Shown here: in pieces, positions 1 through 8,744 of the stretch | Layout: every line of letters starts with the position of its first letter | Numbering within the stretch: the stretch's first letter is position 1 | Source: an uncultured Caryophanales bacterium | Lineage (GTDB): Bacteria > Bacillota_I > Bacilli_A > RF39 > UBA660 | Length of the DNA stretch: 9,736 nt | Direction of reading: 5' to 3' | NCBI GenBank assembly: GCA_947169395.1 | Contig: CAMVPJ010000040.1 | Coordinates: 1-9,736, forward strand | Made by a program: the position numbers and the translations under genes | Notes under the pieces: model-generated | Database searches by the model: none | Told to the model about the DNA's origin: nothing | The model's input: the letters and a program-made list of their open reading frames with translations, nothing else

Positions 1-214
1 AATAATCTTGATTATTAACAGTTACTATTTTTTTTACTCGATTAAATAAACTAAAATCAAATGTAAAAACTCCATTTGTAATAACATCTATTTCTACATT
101 ATAATAACCTTCACCTTTAATACGTATATAATTATTATCAAGTTTCTCTAAAGAATTAATTGTAATTCTTTCAATTGCTAAATTATTATTTACTTGCCAT
201 AAATCATTTTCCAT
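1..214 (-). CDS. Hypothetical protein, N-terminal part (runs off window)
   Basis: An open frame starts at ATG (212-214) and stays open for 71 codons to the window edge, so only the N-terminus is visible (begins MENDLWQVNNNLAIERITIN). A good Shine-Dalgarno, GAGGGGGA at about 223-231, sits about 9 nt before the ATG. The visible part alternates short hydrophobic and polar stretches (NYIRIKGEGYYNVEIDV, GVFTFDFSLF), which suggests beta strands. It has no signal peptide or membrane segment. It follows the 323-aa gene after 36 bp in the same direction with no promoter or terminator between, so the two are probably co-transcribed cargo of the mobile element. I recognise no family; the function is unknown. 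Confidence 0.72.
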   Translation of the reverse strand, partial: MENDLWQVNNNLAIERITINSLEKLDNNYIRIKGEGYYNVEIDVITNGVFTFDFSLFNRVKKIVTVNNQDY

Positions 215-250
215 TAACACAAATCCCCCTCTGCAGTAATTAAAAGTATA

Positions 251-1222
251 TTACTTGCCAAATGTTTTTATTTTTTGCTTTGCTTTTTGAATATCTTCCT
301 TATTAATATTTGGATTCAATTTTAAAGATATTTTAGGTTCTTTTGCTGTAAATATTTTTGGTTGTAAATTTTTTAATTGTTCTAGATTATATTTATTAAC
401 TGGCAAATCTATAATATCAATTATATATTTATCTGATTTTATAAATCGAGCAAAAACATACTTTAAATATATATTATTTTCATTTGCATTTAATATTAAT
501 GCTCTACTGCCTTTAAGTCCAACATTAAATATTAACTTGGTTAAATCATCATCTGTAATCATTTGACGCATATAATCTAAAAGCTGTGGATATTCAATCA
601 ATTTTTTTTCTACAACAGAACTTTGATAATTTTGGGAGTGTTTTCTAATATAATCAGCACCATTAATAACTTGGCATTTTATAGTATTATAAATTTCCTT
701 CTCATCGGTAAATGATTTAAAATTTAATGTTGCTATTAATGGTTTCTCTCCTATGTATTTTTCATCTTCTAAATGTAATACAAACTTATTTTTTTCATTT
801 GTGTATATTTTTTCCAATTCTTTTCTGTTTACAACTACATGACTCTTATTGCCGATTTTTTTACTATCATCAATAATTTTAGTAACTAGTAATGCACCAT
901 TATCATCTTTTAATGCAATTTGTTCTATAATTAAACCATCACTAACTATAATATATGGAACATCAAATTCAAACAATTGATTTGTATAATTACATTTATT
1001 AAAAAGTCCAATTTTTTCTATATGATATGGTATATTAAAGTATGGAAACTGCTTTCTCCTATCATCTTCTAAATATTTGTTAATTGCGATATTTGAGCCA
1101 ACCTTATGAAATAATTGAATACCATTATTATTAAAAATAACAATTTCTCTTTTATATGTAATCATTATTTGTAGACAATCCTTACCAACATATTGTTTTT
1201 CTATCTTTCTAACTGTAGTCAT
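251..1222 (-). CDS. Hypothetical protein, 323 aa, mobile-element cargo
   Basis: An intact ORF with ATG start, SD AAAAGGAGA (1230-1238) 7 nt upstream, and its own extended -10 promoter just before it. The protein looks soluble: no signal peptide, no transmembrane segment, and many short beta-type hydrophobic stretches (for example residues 17-33 and 88-105). The tail is lysine-rich (KAKQKIKTFGK). I see no catalytic motif such as a Walker box, an HTH, or nuclease or zinc ligands, and I do not recognise the family. It lies directly downstream of the MobV relaxase (57-bp gap) and upstream of a second unknown gene. Position alone marks it as cargo or accessory to the mobilizable element; defence, plasticity or transfer roles are all possible. 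Confidence 0.88.
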   Translation of the reverse strand: MTTVRKIEKQYVGKDCLQIMITYKREIVIFNNNGIQLFHKVGSNIAINKYLEDDRRKQFPYFNIPYHIEKIGLFNKCNYTNQLFEFDVPYIIVSDGLIIEQIALKDDNGALLVTKIIDDSKKIGNKSHVVVNRKELEKIYTNEKNKFVLHLEDEKYIGEKPLIATLNFKSFTDEKEIYNTIKCQVINGADYIRKHSQNYQSSVVEKKLIEYPQLLDYMRQMITDDDLTKLIFNVGLKGSRALILNANENNIYLKYVFARFIKSDKYIIDIIDLPVNKYNLEQLKNLQPKIFTAKEPKISLKLNPNINKEDIQKAKQKIKTFGK

Positions 1223-1229
1223 GAATAAA

Positions 1230-1257
1230 TCTCCTTTTTGTAAAAAATATTATAACA
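1230..1257 (-). promoter_or_regulatory. Extended -10 promoter and SD of the 323-aa cargo gene
   Basis: Reading the minus strand, TG-T-TATAAT (TG at 1256-1257, TATAAT at 1249-1254) forms an extended -10. The -35 hexamer 17 bp upstream (ATAGAA-like) is poor, which is usual for extended -10 promoters. The predicted start near 1242 leaves a leader of about 20 nt carrying AAAAGGAGA (1230-1238). This lets the cargo operon be expressed independently of the relaxase gene, which ends at 1280. Confidence 0.5.
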
Positions 1258-1279
1258 TATCACTAATTATTTTTCTATC

Positions 1280-2629
1280 TTATCTCTCAAATTCATCATC
1301 TTTTTCGTGTATTTCAACATATTCATTTTCAATAATACTCATATTCTTCTTATCAAGAATATCATTCTGATATAATTCATCAATTAAATCATCATATTTA
1401 TTCGATGAGAAGAATTTATTTTGTAAAAATTCAATAAACTTATTCCATAATTCTTTAAAATAATTTAAAGTCTGCTCTAGTCTTGATACTTCATCTTCTA
1501 ATTCATCAACTCTATCTCTTTCTGATTCTAAATTAGATTTTAATCTATATATTTCATTATTTCTATTTTTAATTTTCTGTTCTAGATTTTTAATCTCAAT
1601 ACTATGATTTAATAAATCTTGATCGTATTTATCAAGTATAACATTAATTTCATTTGCGTCTTTTAAGTTAATTGTAGTATTCTTAGTTTGATTAATATAC
1701 TTTTTAATTTCTTCTAAATCATCTTTAGAAATGGTAAAATTATTTTTATTAATCATTGTTGGTTTTAGATTATCAATTATATCAACAATTTGATTAGATT
1801 TATCTTCTAATTCATTAACTTTATTATTTAACTCTTCTAACTTCTTTTTATTATTCTCTTTTTCTAGTTTGAATTTTTTATAGTCATTCATATTCGCAAC
1901 ATTAATATCAACGTTTCTTCCTTCTTCTTTTTCCTTTAAAGAATAATCTAAATTATATATTCTGTTGAAGGAATTAATGCAATATTCTCTCATCTTATTT
2001 TGAATATTAACTAAGCTTGTTTTAGTAAATACATCAGATTTGCCAACTTGTCTTTCCATACCATTTTTTAGGCCTTCCTTAAAAGGTACTCCAACAATAT
2101 GTAAGTGTGGAGATGATTCATCAAAGTGAGCAGTTGCATTTGCTATCTTAAAATTAGGAACGAGTTCTTCTAAATCATCAATTTGTTCTCTAAAAACATC
2201 AATCATCTTTTTTCTAAACTCATCATCTTTATCTGACCAAAAATCCATATCACCAAGTTCAATAATAATCTCACATGCCAAATCTCTTTTATCATCGTTA
2301 GAGATATGATTAAAATAATTATCTATCTTTCTATCATTTCTTGTTTGCTTATCATTATATTTTTTTCTTGCTCGTTCAAATAATATCAAATATAAATTTT
2401 TAGTATCTTCTACAATAGAAGAAGTACCTAAAATAGTATAGATTAAATCCTGATCATTATCATATTTTCTTAAATTATGTTTATCTACTTTAGATAAATT
2501 TTGATAATTCTGTATCGCATTATTACTAAATGAAGTGGTATTAGTTTTATTCTTCTTGGCAGTTTTTCTACCTTTTTTAGATTTATTTCTATCATTACTT
2601 AAATGTAATGAATATGATAACTCTACCAT
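1280..2629 (-). CDS. MobV / Mob_Pre family relaxase (plasmid recombination/mobilization protein)
   Basis: A conjugative relaxase that would nick oriT and carry the element's single strand to a recipient using a helper transfer apparatus. Numbering from the ATG at 2629, the MobV metal-binding signature HxDExxPHxH is clear at residues 168-177 (AHFDESSPHLHIVGVP). KHNLRKYDND at 50-59 matches the KHNxR motif holding the catalytic histidine of pMV158 MobM (His22), so His51 is the likely nucleophile. The C-terminal half has two coiled-coil stretches (about 249-290 and 340-391), then an aromatic helix KELWNKFIEFLQNKFF. The frame also opens four codons earlier at GTG (2641), but that GTG lies inside the AAGGGGGTGA Shine-Dalgarno, so ATG 2629 (449 aa) is preferred. 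With the serine recombinase upstream, this resembles TnpZ beside TnpX in Tn4451-type mobilizable transposons. Confidence 0.9.
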   Translation of the reverse strand: MVELSYSLHLSNDRNKSKKGRKTAKKNKTNTTSFSNNAIQNYQNLSKVDKHNLRKYDNDQDLIYTILGTSSIVEDTKNLYLILFERARKKYNDKQTRNDRKIDNYFNHISNDDKRDLACEIIIELGDMDFWSDKDDEFRKKMIDVFREQIDDLEELVPNFKIANATAHFDESSPHLHIVGVPFKEGLKNGMERQVGKSDVFTKTSLVNIQNKMREYCINSFNRIYNLDYSLKEKEEGRNVDINVANMNDYKKFKLEKENNKKKLEELNNKVNELEDKSNQIVDIIDNLKPTMINKNNFTISKDDLEEIKKYINQTKNTTINLKDANEINVILDKYDQDLLNHSIEIKNLEQKIKNRNNEIYRLKSNLESERDRVDELEDEVSRLEQTLNYFKELWNKFIEFLQNKFFSSNKYDDLIDELYQNDILDKKNMSIIENEYVEIHEKDDEFER

Positions 2630-2637
2630 AATATTAT

Positions 2638-2647
2638 TCACCCCCTT
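2638..2647 (-). promoter_or_regulatory. Ribosome binding site that fixes the relaxase start
   Basis: Minus-strand AAGGGGGTGA matches the ideal AAGGAGGTGA at nine of ten positions and lies 8 nt before ATG 2629. It overlaps the in-frame GTG at 2641 and so excludes that codon as the start. Confidence 0.7.
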
Positions 2648-2665
2648 ATAAAGTTCTGTATATAA

Positions 2666-2693
2666 AATATAGGAGAGATATTTTGGTTGACAA
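2666..2693 (-). promoter_or_regulatory. Putative promoter of the relaxase gene with overlapping dyad
   Basis: Minus-strand TTGTCA (2688-2693), 16-bp spacer, TATATT (2666-2671). An inverted repeat ATTTTG-5-CAAAAT (2680-2696) covers the -35, and a longer one, ATATTTTGA-17-TCAAAATAT, lies just upstream (2711-2745). Both share the TTTTG core. MobM of pMV158 is known to repress its own promoter near oriT; the repeats here could serve a similar autoregulation, but that is inference. Confidence 0.45.
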
Positions 2694-2710
2694 AATTTCT
2701 AACCCCCTAT

Positions 2711-2745
2711 ATATTTTGACATCAACTAAAGTTATATCAAAATAT
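2711..2745. repeat. 9-bp perfect inverted repeat upstream of the relaxase promoter
   Basis: Arms ATATTTTGA (2711-2719) and TCAAAATAT (2737-2745) are perfectly complementary around a 17-nt spacer. The position upstream of the relaxase gene suits an operator or a relaxase/accessory protein binding site near oriT. Confidence 0.6.
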
Positions 2746-2750
2746 GGTGG

Positions 2751-2770
2751 CTAAGGTTTAACAACCTTAG
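2751..2770. repeat. 8-bp stem hairpin, 4-nt loop
   Basis: CTAAGGTT (2751-2758) and AACCTTAG (2763-2770) are perfectly complementary around TAAC. No T-tract follows on either strand, so it is not an ordinary terminator. It is more likely part of the oriT region. Confidence 0.6.
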
Positions 2771-2806
2771 GAACCGTTAATACTTTATTTCGTATAACTA
2801 TTATAG

Positions 2807-2932
2807 TTAAAACTCATAAAGTATCGGCAAACTATCGCCACTTTCATTTACTAGCGTAAACGGAAACGTGCCACGTTTGCTTATAACTTTTTTGGGAAAA
2901 AAGTTACCAAAAAATTCTTTAGTTGATAACAT
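2807..2932 (-). CDS. Possible 41-aa small protein in the putative oriT region
   Basis: ATG at 2930-2932, TAA at 2807-2809, 41 residues beginning MLSTKEFFGNFFPKKVISKR and ending LPILYEF. The composition looks protein-like (basic FPKKVISKRG, then mixed polar), and its second half uses CGT, GGC, ACG and CCG codons that are rare in the neighbouring genes. Against it: no Shine-Dalgarno precedes the ATG, and the stretch contains several inverted repeats that could instead explain the sequence as DNA structure. A TTGACT-15-TATAAT promoter candidate lies about 38 nt upstream. I recognise no family. It could be a remnant of a longer gene captured in an ancestor element. Confidence 0.3.
   Translation of the reverse strand: MLSTKEFFGNFFPKKVISKRGTFPFTLVNESGDSLPILYEF
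2884..2906. repeat. 10-bp perfect hairpin TAACTTTTTT-GGG-AAAAAAGTTA
   Basis: Arms at 2884-2893 and 2897-2906 are perfectly complementary with a 3-nt loop. The T and A runs lie inside the stem rather than after it, so terminator function is doubtful. The compact, strong structure next to further palindromes fits the oriT interpretation. Confidence 0.6.
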
Positions 2933-2969
2933 CAATAGCAAAAAAGTATTTTTGTTTTGATATTTGTCC

Positions 2970-2985
2970 ATTATAAAATTTATTT

Positions 2986-2996
<11 letters not shown>
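2970..2996 (-). promoter_or_regulatory. Weak promoter candidate below the recombinase gene
   Basis: Minus-strand TTGACT (2991-2996) and a perfect TATAAT (2970-2975) are separated by only 15 bp, shorter than ideal. The -35 lies inside the left arm of the 15-bp inverted repeat at 2986-3034. If active it would transcribe the 41-aa ORF and the relaxase. Confidence 0.3.
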
Positions 2997-5094
<2,098 letters not shown>

Positions 5095-5135
5095 ATATAC
5101 CCCCAAAAACATAAAACTTTGCTTATTGATTTAGT

Positions 5136-5164
5136 ATTATATATTATTTTTTCTAAAAGTTCAA
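5136..5164 (-). promoter_or_regulatory. Promoter of the leader peptide and serine recombinase
   Basis: Minus-strand TTGAAC (5159-5164), a 17-bp spacer, and a perfect TATAAT (5136-5141). The start is expected near 5129, about 35 nt before the leader ATG. It is close to the probable element end, so it may belong to the element or to the flanking chromosome. Confidence 0.7.
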
Positions 5165-5214
5165 GGCACGATAATTTTTTCTATATGTTAAGAAGTTGAT
5201 AATATTCATAATTC

Positions 5215-5490
5215 TTATTTATAACCTTTAATAAATGATTCTAAATCTTTAATCTCTATCTCATTAGATAAGTTATTAATATATAATGTTTTAGAATAAT
5301 TAAATGCAAGAAATGTTATTCCTTTAATAATTATTCTATGCGGTTCAACATAGGATAAATTAGACCTTTCAACGTTTCTTATATTACCATTAATAAATGT
5401 AGGAGTAGTATTACAGAAATCACATATAAATTCAATTTTCTTTTTTAACTCCATATCAATTTCTAATTTTTTACTTATAATATTAATCAT
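5215..5490 (-). CDS. Small hypothetical protein, 91 aa, with a CxxC motif
   Basis: ATG at 5488-5490 with AAAGGA (5500-5505) 9 nt upstream; TAA at 5215. The protein has an N-terminal amphipathic, lysine-rich segment, a CDFC pair at residues 24-27 that could hold a metal or form a disulfide (only one CxxC is present), and a C-terminal half that looks like beta strands plus a short helix ending ESFIKGYK. No signal peptide or membrane span. There is no room for a promoter between its ATG and the tRNA-Cys terminator (5518-5553), so it would depend on read-through or an upstream start. It may be chromosomal or lie just inside the element boundary. I recognise no family. Confidence 0.6.
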   Translation of the reverse strand: MINIISKKLEIDMELKKKIEFICDFCNTTPTFINGNIRNVERSNLSYVEPHRIIIKGITFLAFNYSKTLYINNLSNEIEIKDLESFIKGYK

Positions 5491-5517
5491 ATAAATCCAT
5501 CCTTTCTTTTACATAAC

Positions 5518-5553
5518 AAAAAATATCAACTTCTTTTTAGAAATTGATATTTT
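5518..5553 (-). terminator. Strong intrinsic terminator of the tRNA-Cys transcript
   Basis: On the minus strand AAAATATCAA-T-TTCT pairs with AGAA-G-TTGATATTTT (one U-G wobble, 15-position stem, four-base loop), and the T run ends near 5518. A second hairpin, GTCTGAACT-5-AGTTCGGAC on the plus strand (5563-5585), stands between it and the tRNA 3' end and may help 3' processing. Confidence 0.8.
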
Positions 5554-5596
5554 CTATATTAAGTCTGAACTATAAAAGTTCGGACAGATTTCCCAA

Positions 5597-5670
5597 TGGA
5601 GGGCCTAGTCGGATTTGAACCAACGATCAGGGAGTTGCAGTCCCACGCCTTACCACTTGGCTATAGACCC
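5597..5670 (-). tRNA. tRNA-Cys (anticodon GCA)
   Basis: A 74-nt cloverleaf including an encoded CCA tail (5597-5599). The acceptor stem GGGTCTA/TAGGCCC contains one U-G pair; the D arm is GCC..GGC; the anticodon loop CTGCAAC places GCA at 5636-5638, reading UGU/UGC; the T arm is GTTGG-TTCAAAT-CCGAC. The discriminator base is U73, the identity element of cysteine tRNAs. The outer pair of the anticodon stem is a U-U mismatch. It is a stand-alone transcription unit with its own promoter and terminator. Confidence 0.95.
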
Positions 5671-5682
5671 ACAGCCAAATTA

Positions 5683-5711
5683 ATTATAGCAAACTTTTTT
5701 ATTTGTTTCAA
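5683..5711 (-). promoter_or_regulatory. Strong promoter of tRNA-Cys
   Basis: Minus-strand TTGAAA (5706-5711), 17-bp spacer, TATAAT (5683-5688) with an extended TG-C element directly before it. The start is expected near 5676, a few bases before the mature tRNA 5' end at 5670. Confidence 0.8.
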
Positions 5712-5749
5712 GTAAGTTTTATAACTTTATTAATAAATATGCTAAATAA

Positions 5750-6952
5750 TTAATCTTTATGACTATTTTTATTAAGTAATGATGCAGTATTAATAATATT
5801 ACTACCATATGTACTTTTAAGTTCATCTAGTAATTTATTTAAATTATCATCTTTACTTTTATCTTTAATATCCTCAAATAATGATATTTGATAATTACTA
5901 GTATCTGTTAATTTAGACAAACTAATTCCCACTAATCTAATTGAATCATCATTATATAATTCTTTAACTAGTTTTTTACTTGTTTCATATATAATACTTG
6001 TATCATTAGTTGCATTTAATAATCTTTTTTGATGTGACTTAGTTTGAAAAAACTTATCTTTAAGACTAACTCCTACTACGCTTGCAAACTTGCCTTTCTT
6101 TCTTAATGTAACACATGCCCTGTCACACAGTTTTTCTAATACTTCATATATATCCTCAATATGATTTAGATTGTGTGATAGTGTTACTGAATTACTAATA
6201 GATACATCTCTATTTTTTAGTGTAATTATAGAGTCACTTATACCTTTCGCACTATTAATTAGTTTAGTTGCTTGATTCTTAAAGTATTTAGATAAGTATT
6301 CTATATCAGTATTAGCTAAATCACCTATAGTATTAATATTAATACTTCTAAGTTTAATAGCAGTCTTCTTACCTACTCCAAATAATTTTTCAATAGGAAG
6401 TGGATACATTTTAGATTCTACTTCATTACTATATAGTGTATGTACTCTATCTGGTTTAATAAAGTCTGATGCCATCTTCGCACATAACTTATTATTAGCA
6501 ATCCCAATATTCACAGTAAAACCTAGTTTTTCTTTTATTTCTTTTTTTAACTTATATGCAAATTTTATCTCATCTCCATATAAGTTTTTAACTTTACCAT
6601 AATCAGCAAAGCATTCATCAATTGATAGTATTTCTATATCAGGTATATAACTACTAATTAGTTCAAATAACTTATCTGAATTATATTTATATAGTTTATA
6701 GTATGGTGGATAAATATGTAAGTCATTACATTTTCTTTTAGCACTCATTAATGTTTCGGCAGTTTTAACTCCTCTTGATTTAGCTACCATACTTTTAGCA
6801 AGCACTATGCCATGGCGAGCAGATTCATCCCCACCAATAACTGCTTCTTGATATCTAATATCTTCTTTATAACCACATTTTAATAAATATACTGCTGTCC
6901 ATGAAAGAAATGCATTATTTACATCAATATGCATAATTATATTATCCCGCAT
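5750..6952 (-). CDS. dinB: Y-family translesion DNA polymerase (DNA polymerase IV-like)
   Basis: An error-prone polymerase that bypasses DNA lesions at stalled forks. From ATG 6952 (400 aa): palm motif HIDVNNAF with metal ligand Asp10; Phe15 at the steric-gate position; SIDECFADY with Asp112 and Glu113 completing the active site; a thumb with helix-hairpin-helix PIEKLFGVGKKTAIKL at about 186-201; then the little-finger domain. QISLF at 355-359 is a QxSLF-type beta-clamp binding motif. E. coli DinB has DMDCFF where this protein has DVNNAF, a variant familiar in Clostridia-type members. The frame also opens at GTG 6961, but that codon is part of the AGGTGG ribosome site, so ATG 6952 is chosen. 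It is transcribed from its own promoter, which is overlapped by a dyad. Confidence 0.93.
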   Translation of the reverse strand: MRDNIIMHIDVNNAFLSWTAVYLLKCGYKEDIRYQEAVIGGDESARHGIVLAKSMVAKSRGVKTAETLMSAKRKCNDLHIYPPYYKLYKYNSDKLFELISSYIPDIEILSIDECFADYGKVKNLYGDEIKFAYKLKKEIKEKLGFTVNIGIANNKLCAKMASDFIKPDRVHTLYSNEVESKMYPLPIEKLFGVGKKTAIKLRSININTIGDLANTDIEYLSKYFKNQATKLINSAKGISDSIITLKNRDVSISNSVTLSHNLNHIEDIYEVLEKLCDRACVTLRKKGKFASVVGVSLKDKFFQTKSHQKRLLNATNDTSIIYETSKKLVKELYNDDSIRLVGISLSKLTDTSNYQISLFEDIKDKSKDDNLNKLLDELKSTYGSNIINTASLLNKNSHKD

Positions 6953-6976
6953 AAATACCACCTGCTTATGTATATA

Positions 6977-7005
6977 ATTATTACATACATAAATACGTAT
7001 GTCAA
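6977..7005 (-). promoter_or_regulatory. dinB promoter with operator-like dyad in the spacer
   Basis: Minus-strand TTGACA (7000-7005), 17-bp spacer, AATAAT (6977-6982). The 20-bp dyad ACATACATA-AA-TACGTATGT (6983-7002, nine-bp arms, one mismatch) fills the spacer and touches the -35. A further TATGTA half-site lies at 6967-6972, in inverted orientation to the TACATA at 6982-6987. This is a classic repressor position. It is not the Bacillus LexA box (CGAAC..GTTCG), so the regulator is unknown; an SOS repressor with different specificity is possible. Confidence 0.6.
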
Positions 7006-7012
7006 TTTATTT

Positions 7013-7051
7013 AAAAGAAAAAGTAGATTAAATATTCTCAAATCTACTTTT
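7013..7051 (-). terminator. Intrinsic terminator of gltX
   Basis: On the minus strand AAAAGTAGATT (7041-7051) pairs perfectly with AATCTACTTTT (7019-7029) around an 11-nt loop and is followed by TTTTTCTTTT. The last gltX codons and stop lie in the stem-loop. The dinB -35 begins only about 8 bp downstream of the T-tract. Confidence 0.8.
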
Positions 7052-8662
7052 AATTCTATCAACACCAAATATTTTAAGTATTTCGTATAAATCTGGAGTA
7101 TTCTTCTTGCCAGTTAGAGCTACACGAATAACAGTTGCAATATCAGCTACATTTCCTTTATAGTTATCAGGATTTTTCTTATAATCTTTCATGTTAGCTG
7201 CATATCCTAAAGACTCAGCTAACTCTTTAATCTTATTAAACCATGTATCTTTATCATCATTGATATCATAGTAATCATTAATATAAGTATTAATAATATT
7301 TTTAATCTCACTCTTATCAGTAATCTTCATCCACTCATAATCAGGATTAAATAAGTTATCATACATATAATATATTAAATCATAAATATCTGAATATTTT
7401 GCAATATCTTTACGAGGTTTTTCTTGCTCACGCTCAATATTAATAATACTCTTATAATAATCTACATCACTATCTATTAATTCTTTTAACTTATTATCAT
7501 AAGTACATGCCCAAGCATAAGATTCCTTATATAATTCATCTTTATTCATACGCGATACTATATTTTTAGAAATATCTTCTAGTTTCATTAAATCATATAA
7601 TGCACCTGATGAACTCATCTTTTTAGGATCAAATTTAAACTCAGTAAATGGTAAGTCAGGATTATTATCTCGCCACTGTTCGTAATTAGAATTAATTATA
7701 GTAAGTAATGATTCAACTACTGCATTTTTAGGATAACCTTTCTCTTTAAAGTACTCCATATTAGCTTCTGGATCTTTTCTTTTACTAATCTTACGAAGTT
7801 TACCATCTTCTTTTTTTTGAATTAATGGAGTATGAATATACTTAGGAGCTTCAAAACCAAAAGCAGAAAACATCTCTAAATGTTTAGTTACACTAGGTAA
7901 CCACTCCTCACCACGAACAACTATTGTTGTATGCATCAAGTGATCATCTACTACATGCGCAAAATGATAAGTTGGAAGCATATTATCACTTTTCATAATA
8001 ACATCATCAATATCATTTTCACTTAAATGTAGTCTTCCTTTAGCTAGATCATCATACCAAATCTTATTTTCAAAATCTCCTTTAGATTTAAAACGTATAA
8101 CAAACTTTTCACCATTTTTAATACGATTATAAGCATCATCTACACTAATCTTACGACATTTACTAAATCTACCATAATATCCAGTTCTAACTTTCATTCC
8201 TTCTTGTTTTTCTCTTAAACTTGATAGTTCATCTGGAGTACAAAAGCATGGATAAGCTCTTCCTATACTAATTAAATGTTTAATAAACACATGATATATC
8301 TCTTTACGCTTGCTTTGAATGTAAGGTCCATAATTACCTACTACTTCATCGTTATATTCATATTCATCTGGAACAATATTATAATATCTTAATATATCCA
8401 TTATAACTTTAACAGCATCTTCTTTTTCACGTGCCTTATCTGTATCTTCATTTCTTAAATAGAATATACCATTGGTATTTTTAGCTATCATATAATCTAT
8501 TACAGCAGCATTAAAATTCCCTATATGCATAAATCCTGTTGGAGAAGGAGCAAAACGAGTAACCTCACCGCTAACGATCCTTTTAGGATACATACTCTCT
8601 ATATCTTCAATAGTCTTATCAATATTTGGAAATATTAAATTTGCTAAATCAACTGTTGTCAT
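7028..8662 (-). CDS. gltX: Glutamate--tRNA ligase (GluRS)
   Basis: Charges tRNA-Glu with glutamate in the cytoplasm; in bacteria without GlnRS the same enzyme usually also makes Glu-tRNA-Gln, but that cannot be judged from this window. The protein has 544 residues. A roughly 33-residue N-terminal extension (LANLIFPNIDKTIEDIESMYP) precedes the class I core, as in many Clostridia-type GluRS. The HIGH motif is FMHIGN (44-49), the KMSKS-type loop is KISKR (291-295), and RGEEW (250-254) is in the catalytic core. CFC (139-141) and Cys169 in GYYGRFSKCR form the zinc-binding insert. The C-terminal half is the helical anticodon-binding region. The ATG has an AAAGGAGG site 6 nt upstream and a good promoter. 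Confidence 0.97.
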   Translation of the reverse strand: MTTVDLANLIFPNIDKTIEDIESMYPKRIVSGEVTRFAPSPTGFMHIGNFNAAVIDYMIAKNTNGIFYLRNEDTDKAREKEDAVKVIMDILRYYNIVPDEYEYNDEVVGNYGPYIQSKRKEIYHVFIKHLISIGRAYPCFCTPDELSSLREKQEGMKVRTGYYGRFSKCRKISVDDAYNRIKNGEKFVIRFKSKGDFENKIWYDDLAKGRLHLSENDIDDVIMKSDNMLPTYHFAHVVDDHLMHTTIVVRGEEWLPSVTKHLEMFSAFGFEAPKYIHTPLIQKKEDGKLRKISKRKDPEANMEYFKEKGYPKNAVVESLLTIINSNYEQWRDNNPDLPFTEFKFDPKKMSSSGALYDLMKLEDISKNIVSRMNKDELYKESYAWACTYDNKLKELIDSDVDYYKSIINIEREQEKPRKDIAKYSDIYDLIYYMYDNLFNPDYEWMKITDKSEIKNIINTYINDYYDINDDKDTWFNKIKELAESLGYAANMKDYKKNPDNYKGNVADIATVIRVALTGKKNTPDLYEILKIFGVDRIKSRFENI

Positions 8663-8687
8663 AAAATTCCTCCTTTAACTAACAAGA

Positions 8688-8716
8688 ATTATATCAAATA
8701 ATAGATTATTTGTAAA
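8688..8716 (-). promoter_or_regulatory. gltX promoter
   Basis: Minus-strand TTTACA (8711-8716), 17-bp spacer, TATAAT (8688-8693), then AAAGGAGG before ATG 8662. The -35 lies in the T-tract of the preceding terminator. No T-box leader fits in the roughly 20-nt untranslated region. Confidence 0.75.
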
Positions 8717-8744
8717 TAAAAAGTGATTTCTAATAACCACTTTT
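8713..8744 (-). terminator. Intrinsic terminator of the 234-aa gene
   Basis: Minus-strand AAAAGTGGTT (8735-8744) pairs with AATCACTTTT (8719-8728), one G-U pair, six-nt loop, followed by TTTATTT. The stop codon at 8730 lies in the loop, and the downstream edge merges with the gltX -35. Confidence 0.65.

Noticed and set aside
2884..2906. 10-bp T/A hairpin as a bidirectional terminator
   Set aside because: The T and A runs form the stem itself and no T-tract follows on either strand, so it was kept only as a structural repeat.
5597..5670. tRNA-Cys 3' end as the attachment site of the element
   Set aside because: No second copy of the tRNA 3' sequence is visible in the window, and large serine recombinases generally use very short cores rather than tRNA genes.
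8663..8729. T-box or other riboswitch ahead of gltX
   Set aside because: The promoter start leaves only about 20 nt before the ATG and there is no specifier loop or antiterminator.
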